Source of the DNA: an uncultured Erysipelotrichaceae bacterium
GTDB taxonomy: Bacteria > Bacillota_I > Bacilli_A > Erysipelotrichales > Erysipelotrichaceae
NCBI GenBank assembly: GCA_902784015.1
Contig: CACZTC010000049.1
Span: 1-14,293, forward strand
DNA: 14,293 bases
Reading direction: 5' to 3'
The translations under genes and the position numbers were made by a program. Below the pieces are notes generated by a model. The model was not told where the DNA came from. It ran no database searches and saw only the letters and a program-made list of their open reading frames with translations. Shown piece after piece: positions 1-5,580 of the stretch. Every line of letters starts with the position of its first letter. The first letter of the stretch is position 1.

Positions 1-410
1 GATTTATCACCAAAATTATCAAAAGTTAAATTATCAAATTCTAATTCATCTATATCTTCAATTATTCTAATCTTTTTCTTATTCTCTAAATACTCATTTA
101 TATATTTAGGTATATCCTTTTTATGTGCAGTACCAATAATAATATCTGCTTCATCAATCTGGCCATCATTTAATTGGCTATAACAACCAACCATACATAC
201 AATACAATTACTATTCTTTTTAACTTTATGTAAAGCTTTGCGACTCTTTTGGGCTGCAATATTAGTGACAGCGCATGTAAAGATAATAGCTACATCTTCT
301 TTATCTAAAAAATCAACTCTTTCCCATCCTTCACGTATCATAAAAGAAGCGATACTTTCGCATTCATAAGCATTTACTTTACAACCTAAATTATATGTAG
401 AAAAGCGCAT
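1..410 (-). CDS. mtaB: tRNA t6A37 methylthiotransferase MtaB, N-terminal part (cut by window edge)
   Basis: Reading leftward from ATG at 410-408, 136 codons are present before the window ends. The product begins MRFSTYNLGCKVNAYECES, the typical start of the MtaB/MiaB methylthiotransferase family. Three cysteines placed for the N-terminal [4Fe-4S] cluster are visible: C10 (NLGCKVN), C46 (FTCAVTN) and C76 (MVGCYSQ). The radical SAM CxxxCxxC motif and the TRAM domain would lie beyond the edge. The enzyme adds a methylthio group to N6-threonylcarbamoyladenosine 37 of ANN-decoding tRNAs. The start overlaps the rsmE stop as TAATG, with GGGAG about 10 nt upstream inside rsmE, so translation is probably coupled. 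The rsmE-mtaB order matches Bacillus. MtaB rather than MiaB is chosen from the NLGCKVN start and this neighbour; fairly sure. Confidence 0.9.
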   Translation of the reverse strand, partial: MRFSTYNLGCKVNAYECESIASFMIREGWERVDFLDKEDVAIIFTCAVTNIAAQKSRKALHKVKKNSNCIVCMVGCYSQLNDGQIDEADIIIGTAHKKDIPKYINEYLENKKKIRIIEDIDELEFDNLTFDNFGDK

Positions 411-1120
411 TATTTCTTCGCTCCCATTATTTCTCCTATTATGCTACAAGCATAGATAGCTGCTGTTTCCGCCCTTAATATCCTATTACCTAAAGATATT
501 TCGTCAAATTTATTTTCAATAAGATATTCAACTTCTTTTTCTGAAAAGCCTCCTTCAGGACCTATCACAATTAAACAATCATTACCTTTTTGGTATTTAT
601 TTAACAGATTATTAGCTTCATCATGTATTTTTTCATAGGCAATGAAATTTTTATCTTTTTTATAATCAATAAGCTTTTTAAAAGGAATTGGCTCCATTAT
701 ATCTGGAATAATATTTCTTTTGCATTGTTGGGCTGCTTCTAAAGCAATCGTCTTATAACGATCACTTTTATCTTTTTTATTTTGGACTATACATCTTTCA
801 CTAATAAAAGGAATAATCTTAGTTACACCTAATTCTGTAGCTTTTTGGATAACTAATTCAAATTTCTCTTTTCTAATTAATGCCATAGCTAAAACAATAT
901 CATTAGCTAATTCATTAATATTATTATCAACTTCAAAAACCTCACCCACAAATATGCCATTATCCATATATGCTTTAGCTAAATATGCTTTTGAATTATA
1001 AACTAAACGAACAATTTCATTGTCTAATCTAACAACATTATAGGCATGATGTTTTTGTTCAGCATTAAATATATATTTTTTACCAATATATAATTCTTCA
1101 TCTATAAAGTATTGTTGCAT
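410..1120 (-). CDS. rsmE: 16S rRNA (uracil-1498-N3)-methyltransferase RsmE
   Basis: A 236-residue protein of normal family length. It methylates U1498 in helix 44 of 16S rRNA on the assembled 30S subunit. Visible features: an N-terminal PUA-like RNA-binding domain (about 1-70, starting MQQYFIDEEL), then a SPOUT knot domain with the family block KATELGVTKIIPFISER (93-109), the SAM-binding GPEGGF (187-192) and the knot LGNRILRAETA (210-220). The ATG at 1120-1118 is chosen because the MQQYFID start matches the family. No Shine-Dalgarno precedes it: only 29 nt separate it from the metI terminator, and a possible -10 box ends 7 nt before the ATG, so the mRNA may be leaderless. It overlaps mtaB by one base (TAATG) and is probably cotranscribed with it. 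Confidence 0.95.
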   Translation of the reverse strand: MQQYFIDEELYIGKKYIFNAEQKHHAYNVVRLDNEIVRLVYNSKAYLAKAYMDNGIFVGEVFEVDNNINELANDIVLAMALIRKEKFELVIQKATELGVTKIIPFISERCIVQNKKDKSDRYKTIALEAAQQCKRNIIPDIMEPIPFKKLIDYKKDKNFIAYEKIHDEANNLLNKYQKGNDCLIVIGPEGGFSEKEVEYLIENKFDEISLGNRILRAETAAIYACSIIGEIMGAKK

Positions 1121-1127
1121 GTATATT

Positions 1128-1133
1128 ATTTTA
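1128..1133 (-). promoter_or_regulatory. Candidate -10 box for rsmE-mtaB
   Basis: On the minus strand TAAAAT is followed by 7 nt and then the rsmE ATG. A T-run belonging to the metI terminator sits where a -35 would be, about 17 nt upstream, but no proper -35 is seen. The gap between that terminator and rsmE is too short for a conventional leader with a ribosome binding site. The region is AT-rich, so a chance match is quite possible; read-through from metI is the alternative. Confidence 0.35.
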
Positions 1134-1149
1134 TTGCTTAATTAAATAG

Positions 1150-1176
1150 AAAAAAAGATGTTAAGACATCTTTTTT
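1150..1176 (-). terminator. Intrinsic terminator of metQNI
   Basis: Perfect 11-bp stem (1151-1161 with 1166-1176) with a 4-nt loop. On the minus strand the GATGT/ACATC core is followed by seven T. The TAA stop of metI (1163-1161) lies at the loop, so the last metI codons form one arm. The A/T flanks make it symmetric, but only metI ends here. Confidence 0.85.
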
Positions 1177-1796
1177 ACAATGTAATTACCTAAAGATTGT
1201 ACAAATTGTACAAATATGATAAGTATTAATGAACAAACAATCAAATAAGGTGTCGAATATTTTTGATATCCATATCTTATCGCAATATCACCTATTCCGC
1301 CTCCTCCAAGCGTTCCTGCCATAGCAGAATAACCTAATAAATTAATAATTAATAAGACAATACCATTTAACATCCTTGGAATAGATTCTTTAAAATATAC
1401 TCTAAATAATATTTGTAAATTATTAGCACCAAATGATTTAGCAGCTTCAATAATTCCAGCATTGGTTTCTCTTAGGCTTGTTTCAAATATGCGGGCTATA
1501 AAAGGAATAGCGCTAACGGTTAAAGGAACAATTGCAGCTGTTGTACCAATAGACTTTCCAGCTAAGGCTCTAGTTAAAGGAATAATAACAACCATCAATA
1601 TCACAAATGGAAAGCTTCTAAATACATTAATTAAGAAACTTAATATTTCGTATAAAGGTTTATTTGGTTTTAAACCATCTGGCGCGCTTAAAGTAAGAAT
1701 GATAGCTGGAATAATGCCAATAATAATGGAAAATAAAGATGCAAAAAAGACCATATATAATGTTTCTAATGAAGCTTTTAATAGAATATTAGCCAT
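1161..1796 (-). CDS. metI: Methionine ABC transporter permease MetI
   Basis: A 211-residue integral membrane protein, the pore of the D/L-methionine importer. It has about five hydrophobic helices (roughly 14-36, 51-78, 83-103, 142-165, 182-204). The cytoplasmic coupling loop with the EAA motif, EAAKSFGANN, is at 117-126 and docks on MetN. The glycine-rich AGTLGGGGIGD (160-170) is typical of MetI. The frame stays open back to a TTG at 1814, but that TTG-GGA-GGA is the ribosome binding site itself (GGGAGG, 10 nt before ATG), so ATG at 1796-1794, giving MANILLKASL, is the start. It follows the metN stop by 2 nt and ends inside the operon terminator. Confidence 0.93.
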   Translation of the reverse strand: MANILLKASLETLYMVFFASLFSIIIGIIPAIILTLSAPDGLKPNKPLYEILSFLINVFRSFPFVILMVVIIPLTRALAGKSIGTTAAIVPLTVSAIPFIARIFETSLRETNAGIIEAAKSFGANNLQILFRVYFKESIPRMLNGIVLLIINLLGYSAMAGTLGGGGIGDIAIRYGYQKYSTPYLIVCSLILIIFVQFVQSLGNYIVKKMS

Positions 1797-1798
1797 CC

Positions 1799-2761
1799 TT
1801 ATAATTCCTCCCAAAGAACATTTTCTTTTTCTAAATATTTGATAACATCTTCTTTATTTTTGGCTTCAAAATTAATCACAAGAGATCCATAAATATTAGA
1901 ACGGAAATCTTCAAGTTTAGCCCATACAATACTAAAATCAACATTCAATTCTCTTGCCATTTTTGTTAAGACAGGCTCAGATGTTTTATCCGTAAAGAAT
2001 AATTGAATATTAATACCAGCTTCAGGCAATAATGTACTTTCATCTTGTAAAAATGTCTTAACTTCTTTAATTGGATGTACAAATAAATCTTCTGGTTTAC
2101 CTTCAGCTAATACTTGTCCATCTTTTAAGAATGATACTCTTTGACAAATCTGTTTCACGACTTCCATTTGATGCGTTACTACAACGATAGTTATACCTAA
2201 TTTTTTATTGATTTCTTGTAAAAGCGTTAATATTTCTTTAGTAATAGATGGATCTAAAGCAGAAGTTGCTTCATCGCATAATAGAATCTTTGGATCTAAA
2301 ACTAATGCTCTAGCGATAGCGACGCGCTGCTGTTGACCACCAGATAATTCGCTTGGCCTCGCATTCTTTTTATCATCTAAGCCAACTAGAGATATTAATT
2401 CATTTATCTTCTTTTTGGCTTCCTCGCTTTTTGTATTAATACCCCAGAATTTCATAGGCAATTCTACATTTTCATAAACATTTAATCTTGTTAATAGATT
2501 AAAGTCTTGAAATATCATACCCATCTGTTTTTGTAGATTACGTAATACTTTAGAATCTTTATTACTAACTAAAACATTATCAATTAATATTTCACCATCT
2601 TGATAATCTTCTAAACCATTAATGCATCTTAATAATGTAGATTTACCAGCTCCACTTTGACCAATGATGCCATAGATCTCACCATCATTAATTGTTAAAG
2701 AGATTCCCTTAAGAACCTCTAAATTATTAAAACTTTTACATACTCCTTTAATCTCAATCAT
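1799..2761 (-). CDS. metN: Methionine ABC transporter ATP-binding protein MetN
   Basis: A 320-residue ATPase that powers methionine import. Visible: Walker A GQSGAGKST (34-42), Q-loop Q85 (IFQDF), ABC signature LSGGQQQR (139-146), Walker B ILLCDE (159-164), D-loop SALD (167-170) and switch H197 (VTHQ). The C-terminal part, about 247-320, fits the NIL/ACT-like domain that binds methionine and inhibits transport when the cell is replete, as known for Escherichia coli MetNI. It starts 13 nt after the metQ stop with only a weak ribosome binding site (AGAAGCGGA), and metI follows after 2 nt. All three genes should be on one T-box-controlled message. Confidence 0.95.
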   Translation of the reverse strand: MIEIKGVCKSFNNLEVLKGISLTINDGEIYGIIGQSGAGKSTLLRCINGLEDYQDGEILIDNVLVSNKDSKVLRNLQKQMGMIFQDFNLLTRLNVYENVELPMKFWGINTKSEEAKKKINELISLVGLDDKKNARPSELSGGQQQRVAIARALVLDPKILLCDEATSALDPSITKEILTLLQEINKKLGITIVVVTHQMEVVKQICQRVSFLKDGQVLAEGKPEDLFVHPIKEVKTFLQDESTLLPEAGINIQLFFTDKTSEPVLTKMARELNVDFSIVWAKLEDFRSNIYGSLVINFEAKNKEDVIKYLEKENVLWEEL

Positions 2762-2774
2762 TTATAATCCGCTT

Positions 2775-3626
2775 CTAATTAAGTGGTTTTCCTTCTGGAT
2801 CAACAAATGAAGGTATTACAGCCCCTTTATATGTATTTTCAATATAATCTTTTACTGCGTCACTAGTAATAGCTTTAACTAAAGCATTTATTTTATCACT
2901 ACCTTCGCTACCTTCTTTAACAACTATATAATTTGTTCTTCTTACGCTAGTCTCTTCATTGAATTGTTCAACAATAAGTGCTCCCCCTAATTTTTCAGGT
3001 AATTCAGCTTCTAAAGCATAATTACCATTAATAACTGCAGCAGTTAAATCATCTAAAGCTCTAGGTAAACTAGCAGCTTCAATAGGTGTAATAACTAAAT
3101 CATGAGGATTTAAATCTTTATTACCATTTAATTCAGCTTCACTGCCTGTTCCTTTTAAATGTCCAGCTGCTACTAAGAATTCAATTGCACGATTATAATT
3201 ATCAGTATCATTAGGAACACCTATTGTAGAGCCATCATCTAATTCCCATTCTGTATCAGCTGAATAAACTTTAGAATATAAACCCATTGGTTCAATATGC
3301 ACACCAGCTACGGCCACTAAATGTAATCCACCATTTTCATTTTGATCTTTCATATAGCCTAATGTTTGGAAATAGTTTGCATCTAATGATCCTTCTTCTA
3401 AAGCAGTATTAGGAGTTACATAATCATTAAATTCAACTACCTCTAAAGTCCATCCATCTTTTTCTAGTTCCTTAGCTACAACATCTTTTAGAATTTCTGC
3501 ATGAGGAACTAAAGTAGCACCAACTTTAATAGTCTTATCTCCATTAGAAGAACTACTTGAATTAGTACAACCTAATAAGCTAACTGTAAGTAATAATGCG
3601 AATAATGTTTTGATAATTTTGTTCAT
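2775..3626 (-). CDS. metQ: Methionine-binding lipoprotein MetQ (NlpA family)
   Basis: A 283-residue substrate-binding lipoprotein for the MetNI importer. The N-terminus MNKIIKTLFALLLTVSLLGC is a lipoprotein signal peptide with lipobox LLGC; C20 would be acylated, leaving the protein tethered outside the membrane. A serine-rich linker (23-27) follows. Family blocks include VGATLVPHAEIL, ANYFQTLGYM, HIEPMGLYS and the NYALEA region. A strong ribosome binding site GGGAGG lies 7 nt before ATG 3626-3624. It is the first gene after the methionine T-box leader. The NlpA family also contains binders of related compounds; the AUG specifier and the neighbouring methionine sulfoxide reductase favour methionine. 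Confidence 0.94.
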   Translation of the reverse strand: MNKIIKTLFALLLTVSLLGCTNSSSSSNGDKTIKVGATLVPHAEILKDVVAKELEKDGWTLEVVEFNDYVTPNTALEEGSLDANYFQTLGYMKDQNENGGLHLVAVAGVHIEPMGLYSKVYSADTEWELDDGSTIGVPNDTDNYNRAIEFLVAAGHLKGTGSEAELNGNKDLNPHDLVITPIEAASLPRALDDLTAAVINGNYALEAELPEKLGGALIVEQFNEETSVRRTNYIVVKEGSEGSDKINALVKAITSDAVKDYIENTYKGAVIPSFVDPEGKPLN

Positions 3627-3649
3627 AATTTTTCCTCCCTTTTCTTTTT

Positions 3650-3749
3650 CTTGAAGAGGACTTTTAAATAAAAAACGCCCTCATAAGGACGTTATTACAC
3701 GTGTTACCACCTTAATTCAAAATAACCTCACGATTATTTCCTCTTCAAG
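3650..3749 (-). repeat. Exact 11-nt inverted repeat enclosing the T-box antiterminator/terminator
   Basis: The arms are 3739-3749 and 3650-3660, exact complements (CTTGAAGAGGA and TCCTCTTCAAG on the minus strand), separated by 78 nt that contain the T-box motif and the terminator. The 3' arm lies just before the metQ ribosome binding site. It is not a standard part of the T-box fold as I know it. Confidence 0.7.
3670..3693 (-). terminator. T-box leader terminator
   Basis: Stem AACGTCC/GGGCGTT (7 bp including one G-T) with a 6-nt loop, followed by a run of six T on the minus strand. Its 5' arm shares AAC with the antiterminator, so the two folds exclude each other. Confidence 0.92.
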
Positions 3750-3923
3750 TACGCTGAACATATATCAGATATACTCTATGCCTGTAACGGGACAGCCCGA
3801 TATAGCCTACATTTCGACTATATAGCTCCAAGACCATGTTCATTTAATCTTTCAGTATCTTCTTTCAGCTTGCGAAGACTCTCTTTGACTTGCCAATTAA
3901 ACTACTCTTCTTTTCGTCGCTTT
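3670..3923 (-). promoter_or_regulatory. T-box leader, methionine specific (AUG specifier), controlling metQNI
   Basis: Reading leftward, the leader has the landmarks of a T-box that senses uncharged tRNA by transcription antitermination. Stem I base: CGAC/GUCG and GUAG/CUAU. Specifier loop: an AGUA stretch on the 5' side and GAAC-AUG-GUCUUGGAG on the 3' side, placing the codon AUG at 3837-3835; the spacing to UUGGAG matches other T-boxes. An AGAGAG segment begins the upper Stem I. Then come a CGGG/CCCG hairpin (Stem II region) and a TATAT/ATATA hairpin. The conserved T-box AAGGTGGTAACACG is at 3713-3700; its UGGU (3709-3706) pairs with ACCA, fitting tRNA-Met with discriminator A. Antiterminator arms GUUAUU (3726-3721) and AAUAAC (3696-3691) compete with the terminator. 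Confidence 0.94.
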
Positions 3924-3929
3924 GTAATA

Positions 3930-3957
3930 ATAATACACTGTTTGAAAACGTTGTCAA
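3930..3957 (-). promoter_or_regulatory. Promoter of the metQNI operon
   Basis: Perfect -35 TTGACA (3957-3952), 16-nt spacer, -10 TATTAT (3935-3930). The transcript would start near 3923, immediately before Stem I of the T-box. A vegetative (SigA-type) promoter. Confidence 0.85.
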
Positions 3958-4001
3958 CATATATTTTCAAGCTATTTTCATAAAAAGAAAAGATTTTCAT
4001 A

Positions 4002-4010
4002 TGATATAAT
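4002..4010 (+). promoter_or_regulatory. Extended -10 promoter of the fRMsr gene
   Basis: TGATATAAT: the TGn extension plus a perfect TATAAT at 4005-4010. No convincing -35 is seen, as is usual with extended -10 promoters. The ATG begins 6 nt after the box, so the expected transcription start coincides with the start codon. Confidence 0.75.
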
Positions 4011-4016
4011 CCTTAC

Positions 4017-4475
4017 ATGAATAAATATATTAATAAACAAATTAAAGAATTATTAAAAGAAGAAGATATGATAGCAGCTTTAAGTAATATAAGTGCTTGT
4101 ATCATGGAAAACTATGAGGATTTAAATTGGGCAGGATTTTATTTAGTAAAGAATAATGAATTAGTATTAGGCCCTTTTCAAGGTAAAGTAGCATGTACTC
4201 ATATACCTTTTGATAAAGGAGTTTGTGGAAAATGTTATCGAGATAAAGCTACACAAAGAATAGATAATGTTTTAGAAATAGAAGATCATATTGCCTGTGA
4301 TAGTAATAGTCGAAGTGAATTATGTGTGCCAGTAATAGTTGATGATGAAGTCATAATGGAAATAGATTTAGATTCACCTAATACAAATAGATTTACTCTA
4401 GATGAAGAAAAAGAGATGCAAGAAGCATCTCTTGATATCGCAAAAGCTTATATAGAAAATAAATGGCCTAATTAA
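4017..4475 (+). CDS. msrC: Free methionine-(R)-sulfoxide reductase (GAF domain, MsrC/YtsP family)
   Basis: A 152-residue single GAF-domain protein that reduces free, not protein-bound, methionine-R-sulfoxide to methionine. Family blocks: LNWAGFYLV (36-44), LVLGPFQG (49-56), GVCG (68-71), HIACDSNSRSE (91-101) and EIDLDSP (115-121). Cysteines C60, C70 and C94 have exactly the 10 and 24 residue spacing of E. coli C84, C94 and C118, with C94 as the expected catalytic residue. The start at 4017 keeps the N-terminal KQIKELL segment that family members have; the next ATG would lose it. No ribosome binding site is present and the -10 box ends 6 nt before the ATG, so the message is probably leaderless. 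It is divergent from the methionine importer, which fits methionine recovery. Confidence 0.93.
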   Translation: MNKYINKQIKELLKEEDMIAALSNISACIMENYEDLNWAGFYLVKNNELVLGPFQGKVACTHIPFDKGVCGKCYRDKATQRIDNVLEIEDHIACDSNSRSELCVPVIVDDEVIMEIDLDSPNTNRFTLDEEKEMQEASLDIAKAYIENKWPN

Positions 4476-4483
4476 TTAGGCCA
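4464..4483. terminator. Bidirectional terminator between msrC and ftsZ
   Basis: A perfect 20-nt palindrome (TGGCCTAATT/AATTAGGCCA) that folds as an 8-bp stem with a UUAA loop. It overlaps the end and TAA stop of msrC (4473-4475) and lies just past the ftsZ stop. T-rich tracts follow on both strands; the minus-strand tail (TTTATTTTC) is the better one. Confidence 0.75.
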
Positions 4484-4489
4484 TATTAT

Positions 4490-5566
4490 TTATCCTCTAC
4501 GGAAGAAACCAGGTATAATATTGTCTTCGTCGTTTGAATCAAATGATAAATCATCTTCATCAACAACTACTCCATTACCAGTAATAATTGTAGTTGTCTT
4601 CTTATCGTCATCATTTGTTACTACTGTAGATTTAGGTAATTCAAATCCAGTTGCGATAACACTAACAATAATAGAATCGCCTAACTTTTCATTGATAGCT
4701 ACACCAAAAATAATATCAATATCATTACCTGCAGCATCTCTAATGAAATCAACAGCACCACTAGCATCATAAGCAGACATGCTAGTACCACCAGTCACAT
4801 TAACAATAGCGCTCTTTGCGCCACGAATTTGCGCTTCAAGTAATGGTGATTGAATAGCTCTTTCAGCTGCTTCTCTAGCTTTATCTTCGCCATCAGCCAT
4901 ACCAATTCCAAATAAAGCAGATCCTTGACCTTCCATAACTGACTTAATATCAGCAAAATCTAAATTGATAACAGCTGGAACTGCGATTAAGTCAGTGATA
5001 GTTTGTACACCTTGACGTAATACATTATCTGCTTCCTTGAATGCATCTTCAAAAGGAATATGACCAATTACTTCTAACACTTTATTATTAGAAATAATAA
5101 TTAAACTATCTACATATTCTTTTAATTGTTCTAAACCTTGTTCAGCTTGAACTGTTCTTTTTGTACCTTCAAAAGCAAATGGCTTAGTTACAATACCAAC
5201 AGTTAAGCAACCTAATTCTTTTGCGATTTTCGCAAATAATGGAGAAGCTCCTGTTCCAGTACCACCACCAAGACCAGCAGTTAAGAAAACCATATCAGCA
5301 CCTTCCATTGCTTGTCTGATTTCTTCCTCACTTTCAACTGCAGCTTTACGGCCATTATCTGGATTACCTCCAGCACCTAAGCATTCCTTACCTAATTGAA
5401 TTTTGTTGGCTACAGGGGAAACTTCAAGAGCTTGTAAATCTGTGTTTGCTACATAGAATTCAACACCTTGAACACCTTCCTGTACCATACGGTTAACAGC
5501 GTTACTACCAGCGCCACCAATACCGAACACTTTAATTTTTGCTACCTGATTGTACGTTAATTCCAT
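4490..5566 (-). CDS. ftsZ: Cell division protein FtsZ
   Basis: The tubulin-like GTPase that forms the cytokinetic Z ring. 358 residues. GTPase core: GIGGAGSNAVNRM (15-27), the tubulin signature GGGTGTGAS (100-108), KPFAFEG (128-134), and the synergy-loop residues N201, D203 and D206 (NLDFAD) that act on the neighbouring subunit's GTP. The core ends near VIATGFE (303-309). A short acidic linker (about 311-348, rich in D, E and T) leads to the C-terminal peptide NIIPGFFRRG (349-358), comparable to the IPxFLRRR peptide that binds FtsA. AGAGG sits about 8-9 nt before ATG 5566-5564. It follows ftsA by 14 nt and shares its transcript. Confidence 0.98.
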   Translation of the reverse strand: MELTYNQVAKIKVFGIGGAGSNAVNRMVQEGVQGVEFYVANTDLQALEVSPVANKIQLGKECLGAGGNPDNGRKAAVESEEEIRQAMEGADMVFLTAGLGGGTGTGASPLFAKIAKELGCLTVGIVTKPFAFEGTKRTVQAEQGLEQLKEYVDSLIIISNNKVLEVIGHIPFEDAFKEADNVLRQGVQTITDLIAVPAVINLDFADIKSVMEGQGSALFGIGMADGEDKAREAAERAIQSPLLEAQIRGAKSAIVNVTGGTSMSAYDASGAVDFIRDAAGNDIDIIFGVAINEKLGDSIIVSVIATGFELPKSTVVTNDDDKKTTTIITGNGVVVDEDDLSFDSNDEDNIIPGFFRRG

Positions 5567-5580
5567 AGTAATATACCTCT

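Noticed and set aside
1797..1814. Longer metI beginning at TTG 1814
   Set aside because: The TTG overlaps the GGGAGG ribosome binding site for the downstream ATG, and the added residues (MGGIIR) translate that site.
1462..1842. 126-codon plus-strand open frame opposite metI
   Set aside because: It lies antisense to a clear membrane permease, has no ribosome binding site, and its hydrophobic composition mirrors the opposite strand.
3841..3843. Upstream AUG as the T-box specifier
   Set aside because: It falls in the helix above the specifier loop; the AUG at 3837-3835 has the expected spacing to UUGGAG.
4521..4772. Plus-strand open frame opposite the ftsZ 3' end
   Set aside because: Serine/threonine-rich mirror of the acidic linker codons; no start signals.
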